DNA of 64,000 bases from Microthrixaceae bacterium (GTDB taxonomy: Bacteria; Actinomycetota; Acidimicrobiia; Acidimicrobiales; Iamiaceae), in assembly GCA_016702505.1 (NCBI GenBank), contig JADJDU010000010.1:180111-244110 (forward strand), read 5' to 3'. The position numbers and the translations under genes are program-made. Under the pieces are notes generated by a model. It was given only the letters and a program-made list of their open reading frames with translations. It made no database searches and had not been told where the DNA came from. Below, one piece after another: positions 1 through 7,923 of the stretch (within the stretch, counting starts at the first letter, position 1; every line of letters starts with the position of its first letter).

Positions 1-228
1 GTGGCCAGCGTGAACGATCCTGATCTGGAGGCGACGGTGACCCGTTCACCGGGTACCCGGCGTGACCTGTTGGAGGCGGGAGTTGCAGCCGAGATCATGT
101 TCGAGCAGGACGAGGTTCGGGCCAAGCTGGCGGCATCGGGGGCGGTGCTGGCCGAAGCGCCCGCCGACCTGTTGGCCACCCGTTGCGTGTCGGCCTATCT
201 GCGACTGAAGTCGACGGCAAGGATCTGA
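1..228 (+). CDS. DUF58 family protein, C-terminal end (partial)
   Basis: Only the last 75 codons are present; the gene begins left of the window, so the GTG at base 1 is not a credible start. The end, with an acidic stretch followed by A-P-A-D-L-L and a final Y-L-R-L-K motif, resembles the closing segment of DUF58 proteins, where the chain ends in a tyrosine-leucine-x-leucine-lysine helix. The stop is followed after 7 bases by a SpoIIM-like gene and then an RDD gene. In actinobacteria this trio commonly follows a MoxR AAA ATPase, which would lie outside the window. DUF58 proteins are thought to be MoxR partners in envelope-related chaperone systems. The family call rests on a short tail plus gene order. 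Confidence 0.6.
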   Translation: MASVNDPDLEATVTRSPGTRRDLLEAGVAAEIMFEQDEVRAKLAASGAVLAEAPADLLATRCVSAYLRLKSTARI

Positions 229-235
229 GGCTGAC

Positions 236-1216
236 GTGGGTGAACCTCTTTCGCAGTTCGTAGCCGAGCGCGGTGACCGCTGGGACCGACTCGAGGCCCT
301 GACGACCCGAGCCCGGGGCCGGGTGCAACGGCTCGCCCCCGCCGAGATATCGGAGCTGGGAGCGAGCTATCGCGGTGCCGTCGCCGACCTGGCCTACGCC
401 CGCCAGCAGTACCGGGCCGACCCGGTGACCAGGCGACTCGAGGTGTTGGTCGGAGATGCCCGCCCCCTGGTCTACGGCAGCGTGACCGAACGAGAGTCGG
501 TGGCACGTTTCGTCACCACCGGCTTCTGGCGGAGGGTGGCGGAACGGCCGGTCTACCTAGTGGTCTCGGCACTCCTGTTGTTCGTTCCGATGGGGGCCAT
601 GGGCTTTTGGTCGCACGCCAATCCTCGGGTAGCGGCCCGGGTGGCCCAGGTATCTGACCTGTCGGCGGGCGTCGGCGAAGGCGAGTTCCGAGATCCAGAC
701 ACCGAGACGATCACCGAGACCGGCACCAACGCTGGCTTCTCTGCGGCCATCTTCACCAACAACGCACGGGTGGCGCTGGTGGCCTTCGCCGGCGGCCTCA
801 CCGGCGGGGCGATGACCGTCGTCAGCCTGTTGTTCAACGGACTCCTGGTGGGGCTGATCGCGGGGTTGGCGGTGGCCGGAGGCAACGGTGAGGCGTTCTG
901 GCGTCTGGTGGTCCCTCATGGCGTGCTGGAGATGTCTCTCATCGTCGTGGCCGGAGCCGCTGGCCTTCGTGCCGGGTGGGCGCTGGTCCATCCCGGTCAC
1001 CGCACCCGGGTGGAGGCGCTGGCCGTGGAGGGCCGGGCCGGGGTCGAGATGGCTCTGGGTGCGGCGGCGCTGCTGGTACCCACCGGGTTCGTGGAGGGTT
1101 TCATCACGCCCCGAGGTCTGGACCTGGTTCCCGCGGTGGTGTTCGGGGTGGGCCTGGCCGTGGTGTTCTGGGTGCTGGTGCTCTGGCGGGGTCGGGTACA
1201 GCCCGACGCCGGGTAG
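236..1216 (+). CDS. SpoIIM-like (stage II sporulation protein M family) membrane protein
   Basis: 326-residue membrane protein. The first ~100 residues are soluble and helical, with many Arg and Glu and no signal peptide. Membrane segments follow at roughly 105-125, 175-215 (two), 220-245 and 270-320. The soluble N-terminus with a five- or six-helix membrane core fits the SpoIIM/DUF95 family found in non-sporulating actinobacteria beside DUF58 and RDD genes. The start is a GTG 7 bases after the DUF58 stop, consistent with translational coupling. The downstream RDD gene begins 10 bases after the stop. Function in this setting is not established; a role in an envelope complex with MoxR and DUF58 is inferred from conserved gene order. 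Confidence 0.8.
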   Translation: MGEPLSQFVAERGDRWDRLEALTTRARGRVQRLAPAEISELGASYRGAVADLAYARQQYRADPVTRRLEVLVGDARPLVYGSVTERESVARFVTTGFWRRVAERPVYLVVSALLLFVPMGAMGFWSHANPRVAARVAQVSDLSAGVGEGEFRDPDTETITETGTNAGFSAAIFTNNARVALVAFAGGLTGGAMTVVSLLFNGLLVGLIAGLAVAGGNGEAFWRLVVPHGVLEMSLIVVAGAAGLRAGWALVHPGHRTRVEALAVEGRAGVEMALGAAALLVPTGFVEGFITPRGLDLVPAVVFGVGLAVVFWVLVLWRGRVQPDAG

Positions 1217-1225
1217 CTTCTCGGC

Positions 1226-1954
1226 GTGGAGTTGGATGACCGCGTCAGCGTGGCCGGAGCCGAAGGCCTCGATCACGAGATGGTGCTGGCCGGCCTGGGT
1301 TCGAGGGTGGCAGCAGCCATGGTCGACCTGATCCTCCAGGTGTTGGCGCTCACCGTGCTCACCTTCGTGGGTGGACTGTTCGGTGACGCCGGGGTGGTGT
1401 TGGTGTCGGTCGGCGGATTCATGGTGATGCTGGGCTACCCGGTGGTGGCCGAGGCCTTCGCCGGGGGTCAGACGGTCGGCAAGCGGGTCTTCGGCATGAC
1501 CGTGGTCCGCCGTGACGGAACACCGGTCACATTTCTGACGGCCACGGTGCGAAACCTGGTGCGGGTGGTCGACATCCTCCCTGGCACGTACCTGGTGGGA
1601 GCGGTGGCCATCTTCGTGTCGCCGCTGAACCAGCGGGTCGGAGACATGGCGGCCGGGACCTTGGTGGTGAACCGGCCGCGGGCTGGAGCCGGCAACCTCG
1701 TCTCGGTCACCGGATCGGCTATGGCGCCGGTGTTGTCGCCGGGCGTGGTGGGTTGGGACGTCTCATCGGTCACAGCCGAGGAGGTGGCCGCAGTTCGGTC
1801 GTTCCTGCTTCGGCGCAGCGAACTGGATCCCGGTCATCGGGCCAACCTGGCTCAGACACTGGCCTTCCAGTTGCTCCCCAAGGTGGCAGGGGTACCGCTC
1901 GACGGTGGGCCTGAGGTGTTCTTGGAGCGAGTAGCCGCAGCCCGTACAGGCTGA
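1226..1954 (+). CDS. RDD family membrane protein
   Basis: 242 residues. The first membrane helix carries the conserved Arg and Asp of the RDD family (S-R-V-A-A-A-M-V-D-L, about residues 28-37). More helices lie at about 50-75 and 110-135, and the G-x-T-V-G-K-R motif at about 84-90 is also typical. After about residue 150 comes a soluble tail of ~90 residues ending in a helical domain. RDD proteins are small transporters or membrane anchors of poorly defined substrate. The gene is third in a tight operon with the DUF58 and SpoIIM-like genes. It converges on meaB, with only 16 bases between the two stop codons. Confidence 0.85.
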   Translation: MELDDRVSVAGAEGLDHEMVLAGLGSRVAAAMVDLILQVLALTVLTFVGGLFGDAGVVLVSVGGFMVMLGYPVVAEAFAGGQTVGKRVFGMTVVRRDGTPVTFLTATVRNLVRVVDILPGTYLVGAVAIFVSPLNQRVGDMAAGTLVVNRPRAGAGNLVSVTGSAMAPVLSPGVVGWDVSSVTAEEVAAVRSFLLRRSELDPGHRANLAQTLAFQLLPKVAGVPLDGGPEVFLERVAAARTG

Positions 1955-1970
1955 GCTGTCGGCGGGCTAC

Positions 1971-3014
1971 TCAGGTCGAGAATCGATCGAGGAGGGTCTG
2001 GGCGGCGGCGGTGGGAGCGGTCTTTCCTGACTCGACAGACAGTTCCAGGTCCGCGAGTACCTCGCGGACCGCGGGTGACTCGCTGAAGCGCTGGGTGAGC
2101 CCGGCCCGGACTTCTTCCCACATCCATGCCGTGGCTTGGCGGGCCCGCAGCGCCGGGAGTTGGCCGCTGGTAGTGAGGTGGTGGTGGGCGGCCAGAAGGT
2201 GGTCCCACACCTGAGGGATTCCGGTGCCGTCGGGGGAGGAGACCAACAGCGTCTCGGTGGTGAGACCTTCGTGCTTGGGTCTCATGAGGTGCAGGGCTCG
2301 TCGCAGGTCGGCGGCGGCATGGTTGGCGGCGCTGAGGAGGTGGCCGTCGGCCTTGGTGACGACCACGACGTCGGCCAGCTCCATGATTCCCCGCTTGATC
2401 CCTTGGAGGTCGTCTCCGCCGCCGGGGGAGGCCAACAGCACGAAGAGGTCGACCAGGTCGGCCACGGCCAGTTCGGACTGACCGACCCCCACGGTCTCGA
2501 TGACGATGACGTCATAGCCGGCGGCTTCGCACAGCAGGCCGGCCTCTCGGGTGCGGCGGGCTACTCCACCCAGTTCCCCGCCCGAAGGCGACGGGCGGAT
2601 GAACGCGCGCGGGTGCCTTGCCAGGGCTTCCATGCGGGTCTTGTCTCCCAGGATCGACCCGCCGGTGCGGGCGCTGGTGGGATCCACCGCCAGCACCGCC
2701 AAGCGGTGGCCGAGGTCGGCAACGTGGGTTCCGATCGCTTCGATGAAGGTGGACTTGCCGACCCCTGGTGGTCCGCTGATGCCGATGCGAACGGCCGAAC
2801 CGGTCCGGGGGAGAACGGCATCGAGCAGGGCGGCGGCTTGGGCCCGATGGTCGGGACGGGTTGATTCGACCAGGGTTATGGCCCGGGCCAGGGTCCTCCG
2901 GTCGCCGGTGAGCACACCGTCTCGCAGGGCCTCGAGATCGGTGGGTTGGCCGGGCTGGCCGGTTGGGGCGGTTTGTGGGGCGGGGCCGGGGGTGTCCGGG
3001 GTGGGATCGGGCAC
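1971..3014 (-). CDS. meaB: Methylmalonyl-CoA mutase-associated GTPase MeaB
   Basis: 347 residues from a GTG at 3014; an ATG 11 codons further out is possible, but the added residues are not typical. It is a G3E-family GTPase with Walker A G-P-P-G-V-G-K-S-T, then D-P-T-S-A-R-T-G-G-S-I-L-G-D-K-T-R-M, the E-T-V-G-V-G-Q-S-E switch region and T-K-A-D-G for guanine recognition. MeaB loads and protects adenosylcobalamin in methylmalonyl-CoA mutase, the last step of propionyl-CoA to succinyl-CoA conversion. The mutase genes are not in the window. The biotin carboxylase subunit near 42 kb could serve the same pathway. The C-terminal dimerisation arm is present, so the protein looks complete. Confidence 0.93.
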   Translation of the reverse strand: MPDPTPDTPGPAPQTAPTGQPGQPTDLEALRDGVLTGDRRTLARAITLVESTRPDHRAQAAALLDAVLPRTGSAVRIGISGPPGVGKSTFIEAIGTHVADLGHRLAVLAVDPTSARTGGSILGDKTRMEALARHPRAFIRPSPSGGELGGVARRTREAGLLCEAAGYDVIVIETVGVGQSELAVADLVDLFVLLASPGGGDDLQGIKRGIMELADVVVVTKADGHLLSAANHAAADLRRALHLMRPKHEGLTTETLLVSSPDGTGIPQVWDHLLAAHHHLTTSGQLPALRARQATAWMWEEVRAGLTQRFSESPAVREVLADLELSVESGKTAPTAAAQTLLDRFST

Positions 3015-3069
3015 ATCGCCACGGTAGGCGACGCGTCGGCACCGCACGGTTGGCCGCTACGTTGCCGAG

Positions 3070-3852
3070 ATGGCCAACCGGAACCTGTACCTGCACGAGA
3101 CCGTCGACATCGTGGGGCAGGGCCAATACGACTACATGGCGTGCGTTACCCGGGAACCCACCAACGTCATGCCCGACATGTTGACGCTCCAGGGCACCTT
3201 CTTCGTGTGTGCCGTGGGCGGTGGGCGCTGGCCCCAGGTGGTCAACATCTGGGACGTCGGGCCGCAGGGCTGGTCTGGTTGGGCGGCCAACGTGGACCGT
3301 CTCAACCTCAAGCGGCGAAACGCCTTTTACGGGGAATGGTGGGATGAGGCGGCCCAGTGGAGGACCGGCGGCTTCGACCGCTTGTGCGGTGGGGTTCCTG
3401 GGAGTCCGTCCACCTCGGAGCTGGCCGAACGGGGAGTGAAGGGAACTCTGTTCGTGCACCAGCTCCTGACGGTGCGCCCCGGAGCGCCGTTGGACTACCT
3501 AGCCGCGGTGGTGGCCGAGCAGGTTCCGTTGTGGCGGGAGTACGGCCACGAACCGACCGGGATCTACGAAGTGTTGACCAACCAGCACGAAGTGGTGGTG
3601 GTGTGGGCGGCATCGAACGAGGCGCAGACCCGACTCCGAGCTGCTCGCGACTCGGCCCGGGGCTTGGCTGACGACGCCGTCGGGGGAACCGACCCCGACG
3701 ATCGGCTGGTGGCTTGGGAGCGAACTTCGGCTCAGTGGGTCACCGGAGGAGACACCCACCTGATGACCCCGATGCCGGGCACTGTGTACGGGCCTGACGA
3801 CTGGGATGAGGCATCGCTCACGGACTGGTTGCCCAGCGGCGACGGTCGATAG
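3070..3852 (+). CDS. Hypothetical protein, possible NIPSNAP-like/dimeric alpha-beta barrel
   Basis: 260 residues, no signal peptide and no membrane segment. It begins M-A-N-R-N-L-Y-L-H-E-T-V-D-I-V and is rich in Trp. The pattern of two similar halves, each with a strand such as L-Y-L-H-E or I-Y-E-V-L-T-N-Q-H-E-V followed by helices, suggests a NIPSNAP or dimeric alpha-beta barrel fold. No catalytic motif is visible and the assignment is tentative. It is divergent from meaB with 55 bases between the starts, and converges on the LLM oxidoreductase with 13 bases between stops. Confidence 0.6.
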   Translation: MANRNLYLHETVDIVGQGQYDYMACVTREPTNVMPDMLTLQGTFFVCAVGGGRWPQVVNIWDVGPQGWSGWAANVDRLNLKRRNAFYGEWWDEAAQWRTGGFDRLCGGVPGSPSTSELAERGVKGTLFVHQLLTVRPGAPLDYLAAVVAEQVPLWREYGHEPTGIYEVLTNQHEVVVVWAASNEAQTRLRAARDSARGLADDAVGGTDPDDRLVAWERTSAQWVTGGDTHLMTPMPGTVYGPDDWDEASLTDWLPSGDGR

Positions 3853-3865
3853 GGACTTCGGTGCC

Positions 3866-4738
3866 TCAGACCTTTTGGATGACACGTTCAGAGAAGGCGG
3901 CGTAGGCCTCGGTGGCGCTGTCTACATCCCAGGCCAAGGGCGGGATGATCATCCGGGTCACACCCAGGGCCGCCATCTCCTCGACCGCGGCCAGGGGGTC
4001 CTCACCCATCACTCCGGGGTGACCGGCGGTCAGCTCCAACCGGTCGGGGTCGCGACCAGCTTCCTCGGCTGCGGCCCGGGCCACGTCGAACAGGTGGGCC
4101 AGCTCCTCCACGGTGCCCTTGCCGGGGAAGAAGCCGTCGCCCAGACGGCCGGCTCGGCGGGCGGCGGCCTCGGTGTGGCCACCGACCACGATGGGAACCC
4201 GCCCGTGGACGGGGGTGGGCAGGCTCACGGCCCGGTTCCAGCGGTGGAAGCCATCGTCGAGATCCACCGCCTCGCCGGTCCACAACGAGCGCATGGCGGC
4301 GACGTAGGCGTCGGTGCGAGCCCCGCGCCCTGCAAACGGAACACCGAGGGCGTCGAACTCTTCCTCCAGCCAGCCGACTCCGATTCCAAGCTCGACCCGT
4401 CCGCCCGACAGGCGGTCGAGGGTGGCCACCTCTTTGGCGACGATGGCCGGGTTGCGCTGGGGCAGGATGAGGATCCCGGTTCCGAGGCGGATGGTGGTGG
4501 TCGATGCCGCCACGTAGGCGAGCCACACCAGCGGATCGGGAATGGCGATCGACTCGCCGCCGGGCATGCGGCCGCCGCGGGCGTAGGGGTAGGTGGACTG
4601 GTAGTCGACGGGTACCAGTACGTGCTCGACGGTCCACATCGATTCGAACCCGGCAACCTCGGCGGCGCGGGCAACCCCGGCGGCGGCCGGCCCTTCGGCT
4701 AGGGGTCCGGTGTTGGCGAAGGCGATTCCGAAGTGCAT
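3866..4738 (-). CDS. LLM class F420-dependent oxidoreductase
   Basis: 290 residues. I chose the ATG at 4738, because the family N-terminus (M-H-F-G-I-A-F-A-N-T-G) begins there; the open frame extends much further upstream without family likeness. It is a luciferase-like TIM barrel. Visible family features are R-L-G-T-G-I-L-I-L-P-Q-R-N-P near residue 90, the K-E-V-A-T-L-D-R-L-S-G-G-R helix, and G-I-G-V-G-W-L-E-E-E-F just after it. Such enzymes use reduced coenzyme F420 for hydride transfer in actinobacteria; the substrate cannot be read from sequence. It is divergent from the secreted hydrolase gene, sharing about 100 bases of upstream region. Confidence 0.88.
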   Translation of the reverse strand: MHFGIAFANTGPLAEGPAAAGVARAAEVAGFESMWTVEHVLVPVDYQSTYPYARGGRMPGGESIAIPDPLVWLAYVAASTTTIRLGTGILILPQRNPAIVAKEVATLDRLSGGRVELGIGVGWLEEEFDALGVPFAGRGARTDAYVAAMRSLWTGEAVDLDDGFHRWNRAVSLPTPVHGRVPIVVGGHTEAAARRAGRLGDGFFPGKGTVEELAHLFDVARAAAEEAGRDPDRLELTAGHPGVMGEDPLAAVEEMAALGVTRMIIPPLAWDVDSATEAYAAFSERVIQKV

Positions 4739-4838
4739 GGTCGGGACCGTATCCGGGTGGAATGCTTGACCACAGTTATGTGATATGCGAAGGTGTCGTG
4801 TCACACTTCGGGGGGCGAAGACGACAAGGGGACGACCA

Positions 4839-7270
4839 GTGCGTTCTGAACACATGTCCGCGGACGGCCAACGGTGCCAGCACCGGCTGCATCGACGGGT
4901 AGTTCCGCTGAGCGTCGCCGTCATGGTGCTGCTGGCGGCCCTGGCCGCTTGCAGCAACGACTCCGGCAAGGCCGCATCGGAACCGACCAGGTCAGGACCG
5001 AACGCAACCGACCTAGCGGTGGAGGTCGACGTCGACCAAGAAACCGGACCGGCCCAGTTCGAAGTGGTGCCCGGAACCGAGGAAGTGACCGTCACCGGTG
5101 TCGAGCCTCGTCAACGGCTGTCGCTGGTAGATGCCGACAACAACCGGCTGGTCGTGCTGCGAGCCGACAAGTTTGGCCAGGCCCACTTCTCCTATCTGCC
5201 CGATGAGCTGGCCGAGTTTCAGACCGGAGCCAAGGCCAAACTGCCCACCGATCAGGGCTACGTAGTCGAGGCCGGCAAGGGCTACACCGTCCGGCTGGAG
5301 GACACCGATCCCGTCCAGGTCTCCGAGCCGTTCGAGGTCCTGGGCGCCGACAGCCACCCCGACCCCGACTTCTTCGACGACCAGGTCGGAGATATCGGGC
5401 CGTCCGGCGACGACACCGAATGGTTCGGTTACGTGACGATGCGAGACGGCGTACAGCTCGGCGTCAACGTGAGGTTGCCGGGACCGGTCGAGAAGGGCCC
5501 GTACCCGACCGTCATCGAGTACTCCGGCTACGCCGTCTCCAACCCCGACGAGACCGAGCCCGGTTCGATGATCGCCGGGCTGTTGGGGTTCGCCACCGTC
5601 GGCGTGAACATGCGTGGCACCGGATGCTCGGGGGGCGTGTTCGATGTGTTCAACCGGGCCCAGCAGGTCGATGGCTACGACGTGGTCGAAGCAGTGGCCC
5701 GCCAGCCCTGGGTGCGGGGCAACAAGGTGGGGATGATCGGCCTGTCGTACTCGGGGATCACCCAGCTCTACACCGCGGCCACCCAACCGCCGAGCCTGGC
5801 CGCCATCACCCCGTTGTCGGTGATCAAGGACCCCTGGCTGCAACAGTGGCCGGGTGGGATCTACAACGGTGGATTCACCCGCCAATGGCTGGCCGAACGC
5901 GACAGCCAGTCCTCGTCGAGTGGCATGTCTTGGACGGACAAGCTGATCGACGAAGGCGACAAGACCTGCGCGGCCCACCAACAACTCCGCGAGCAGAACA
6001 TCGATTTCGAAGCGTTCGGGAAGTCACTGGTCCACCGGCCCGAACAGGCCGATGCCCGTGACCTGTCCAGGGGTTGGTGTCCCAGATCGAGGTACCGGTG
6101 TTCCTGGCCGGGGCATGGCAGGACGAACAGACCGGCCCCCAGTTCACCGACATGTTGGGCAACTTCACTTCCAGCCCGGATCTGCACTTCAACCTCTACA
6201 ACGGGCGTCATCCCGACGGTTACGCCCCCCAGGTGCTGTCCCGATGGCTCGAGTTCCTTCAGTTCTACGTGGCCGGCGAGGTCCCCCACATGGACGACAT
6301 GATCCGCGCCGCCGCTCCCCCCTACTTCGAGGATGCCTTCGGTACCCCCGGGCTCTCCTTCGGACCCAACCGCTTCGAGCAGTACCGACCCGGGCGCTAC
6401 GACGCCGCTCTGGCTGCATTCCGGGCCGAACCCGACGTCAGGGTGCTGTTCGAGAGCGGCACGGCCGGAGAGGTGCCGGGCGCGCCGGTGTCCGCCTTCG
6501 AGACCACCTACGAAGCCTGGCCTCCACCGACCAGCAAGGATCGCACCTTCTACCTCGGCGCCGATGGTGCCTTGAGCGCGACCAAGCCAGACGGTGACGG
6601 GGTCAACCGCTTCTCAAATGCTCCCGACAGTGCCGGCGAGGACTTCTTCGGGGAAGCTGGCTACCAACTGCTGGCCCCGACCTGGGATCTGGACTGGACT
6701 CGATTCCCCGACGGTGACGCACTTGGCTACGTCAGCGAACCTTTCGAGACCACCACCATCCTTGGAGGTCCAGCCTTCGCCGAGTTGTTCATGAAGGTCC
6801 CCGACGGGGATGGTGCCGTTCAGGTCACGGTCAGCTTGGTGCGTCCCGATGACACCGAATGGCTGGTCACCTCGGGACTGCTCCGACTCAGCGACCGGGC
6901 TGTGTCCGACACCTCGCAGGGTCGCCAGATCGACCGGACCTACTCGGCCGCCGACGCCGACGAAATGCCCGACGACAGCTTCCAGTCCGTGAAGGTGGCG
7001 ATCCCGTCCTTTGCCCAAGCCTTCCGCAAGGGTGACCGCCTAGCCATCTCGATCTCGAGCCCCGGCCGCAACTTCGGGGCCTGGACCTTCACCGACCTGG
7101 GCGAAGCCGGAGCTGAGCGCGACGTGGCCTGGGGCGGCGCCCGAGCTTCGCGCCTGGTGGTAGGCGTCCTGCCTGCCATGGAGGTACCCGAAGCCACATG
7201 GCCGTGCCCATCGCTTCGAGGCCAACCGTGCCGGCCCTACCAGGCGGTCACCAACGACGATGCCCCCTGA
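4839..7270 (+). CDS. CocE/NonD family secreted hydrolase (X-Pro dipeptidyl-peptidase S15-like), one frameshift
   Basis: Serine hydrolase read in two frames that join near 6066-6075. The start is taken as GTG 4839, with an A-A-G-G-G-G ribosome site eight bases before it; ATG 4854 is the alternative. The N-terminus has a basic region, a hydrophobic core and a lipobox-like L-A-A-C, so export as a lipoprotein is likely. The S15 alpha/beta-hydrolase domain shows R-G-T-G-C-S-G-G, the nucleophile elbow G-L-S-Y-S-G, then after the shift G-A-W-Q-D-E-Q (Asp) and G-R-H-P-D-G (His). The C-terminal half is the jelly-roll PepX_C domain. Restoring one G in the run at 6070-6073 gives a continuous protein of about 810 residues. 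The following TetR gene overlaps its stop. Confidence 0.8.
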
Positions 7271-7865
7271 GTCACCGGGGCACCCCCGCAACCGGCGGGG
7301 ACTGGACACCCGGGCCCGCATCCTGGTTGCCGGAGACGAGTGCTTCGAGGAGCACGGCCTCGACCTGACCCTGGACCAGGTCGCCGAACGGGCGGGTACG
7401 ACCCGCATGACGGTGCACCGTCACACCGGGGGTCGAGAGCAGCTGGTGACCCACCTGGTACTCCGGGCCTCGGGCCGTCTGGCGGGGGAGCTCACCGCCA
7501 TCCTCGAACGCCCGGCGCCGACCGGATCCAACCTGGCCGACGCTCTCATCCACACCGTGGTGGCTATTCGGGCCACGCCGTCGCTGGCCCGGCTGTTCAG
7601 CGGTGGAGACGTGACCGGACCGTGGCGGGAACTCGACCCTGACGAACGGGTACTCGGGGTCATCCACGACTTCTATCGACCTCACCTGGCGGCCATGGAC
7701 GAGGCCGGGATGCTGCGGTCGGGGGTGACGGCCGACGATGCCGTGTCGTGGCTGTTGTCCCAGGTCCTGCTGACCCTGGTCGTACCGTCGGTGGCTACCG
7801 ACGTGGAGGACTTCTTCACCCGGTTCGTCCTGCCGGCGGTGCTCAAGCAGCGATCCGACCCATAA
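7260..7865 (+). CDS. TetR family transcriptional regulator
   Basis: 201 residues. An N-terminal helix-turn-helix spans about 15-60 (T-R-A-R-I-L-V-A-G-D-E-C-F-E-E-H-G, then L-D-Q-V-A-E-R-A-G-T-T-R-M-T-V-H-R-H), followed by an all-helical ligand-binding and dimerisation domain. The Y of the usual V-Y-R-H-F recognition helix is His here. The ATG overlaps the last 11 bases of the hydrolase gene, so the two are probably translated together and the regulator may control that operon in response to a hydrolase substrate or product. The stop codon sits inside a dispersed repeat copy. Confidence 0.88.
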   Translation: MPPESPGHPRNRRGLDTRARILVAGDECFEEHGLDLTLDQVAERAGTTRMTVHRHTGGREQLVTHLVLRASGRLAGELTAILERPAPTGSNLADALIHTVVAIRATPSLARLFSGGDVTGPWRELDPDERVLGVIHDFYRPHLAAMDEAGMLRSGVTADDAVSWLLSQVLLTLVVPSVATDVEDFFTRFVLPAVLKQRSDP

Positions 7866-7902
7866 GAACGGCACGGTAAACCGAGGCGGAGCCTGATCCA
7901 CC
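7856..7902 (+). repeat. Dispersed repeat family A, partial copy 1
   Basis: The stretch beginning cgacccataa and continuing through taaaccgaggcggagcct matches parts of 49186-49227 closely, and its gcggagcct core also occurs in 38217-38290. This copy overlaps the TetR stop codon and lies between two converging genes. It lacks the full 8-bp hairpin seen in the copy near 49.2 kb. Confidence 0.5.
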
Positions 7903-7923
7903 GGTCGGTACGGGGCCACCCAG

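Noticed and set aside
1..228. A complete 75-residue gene starting at base 1
   Set aside because: The sequence fits the end of a longer DUF58 protein and the window simply begins inside it.
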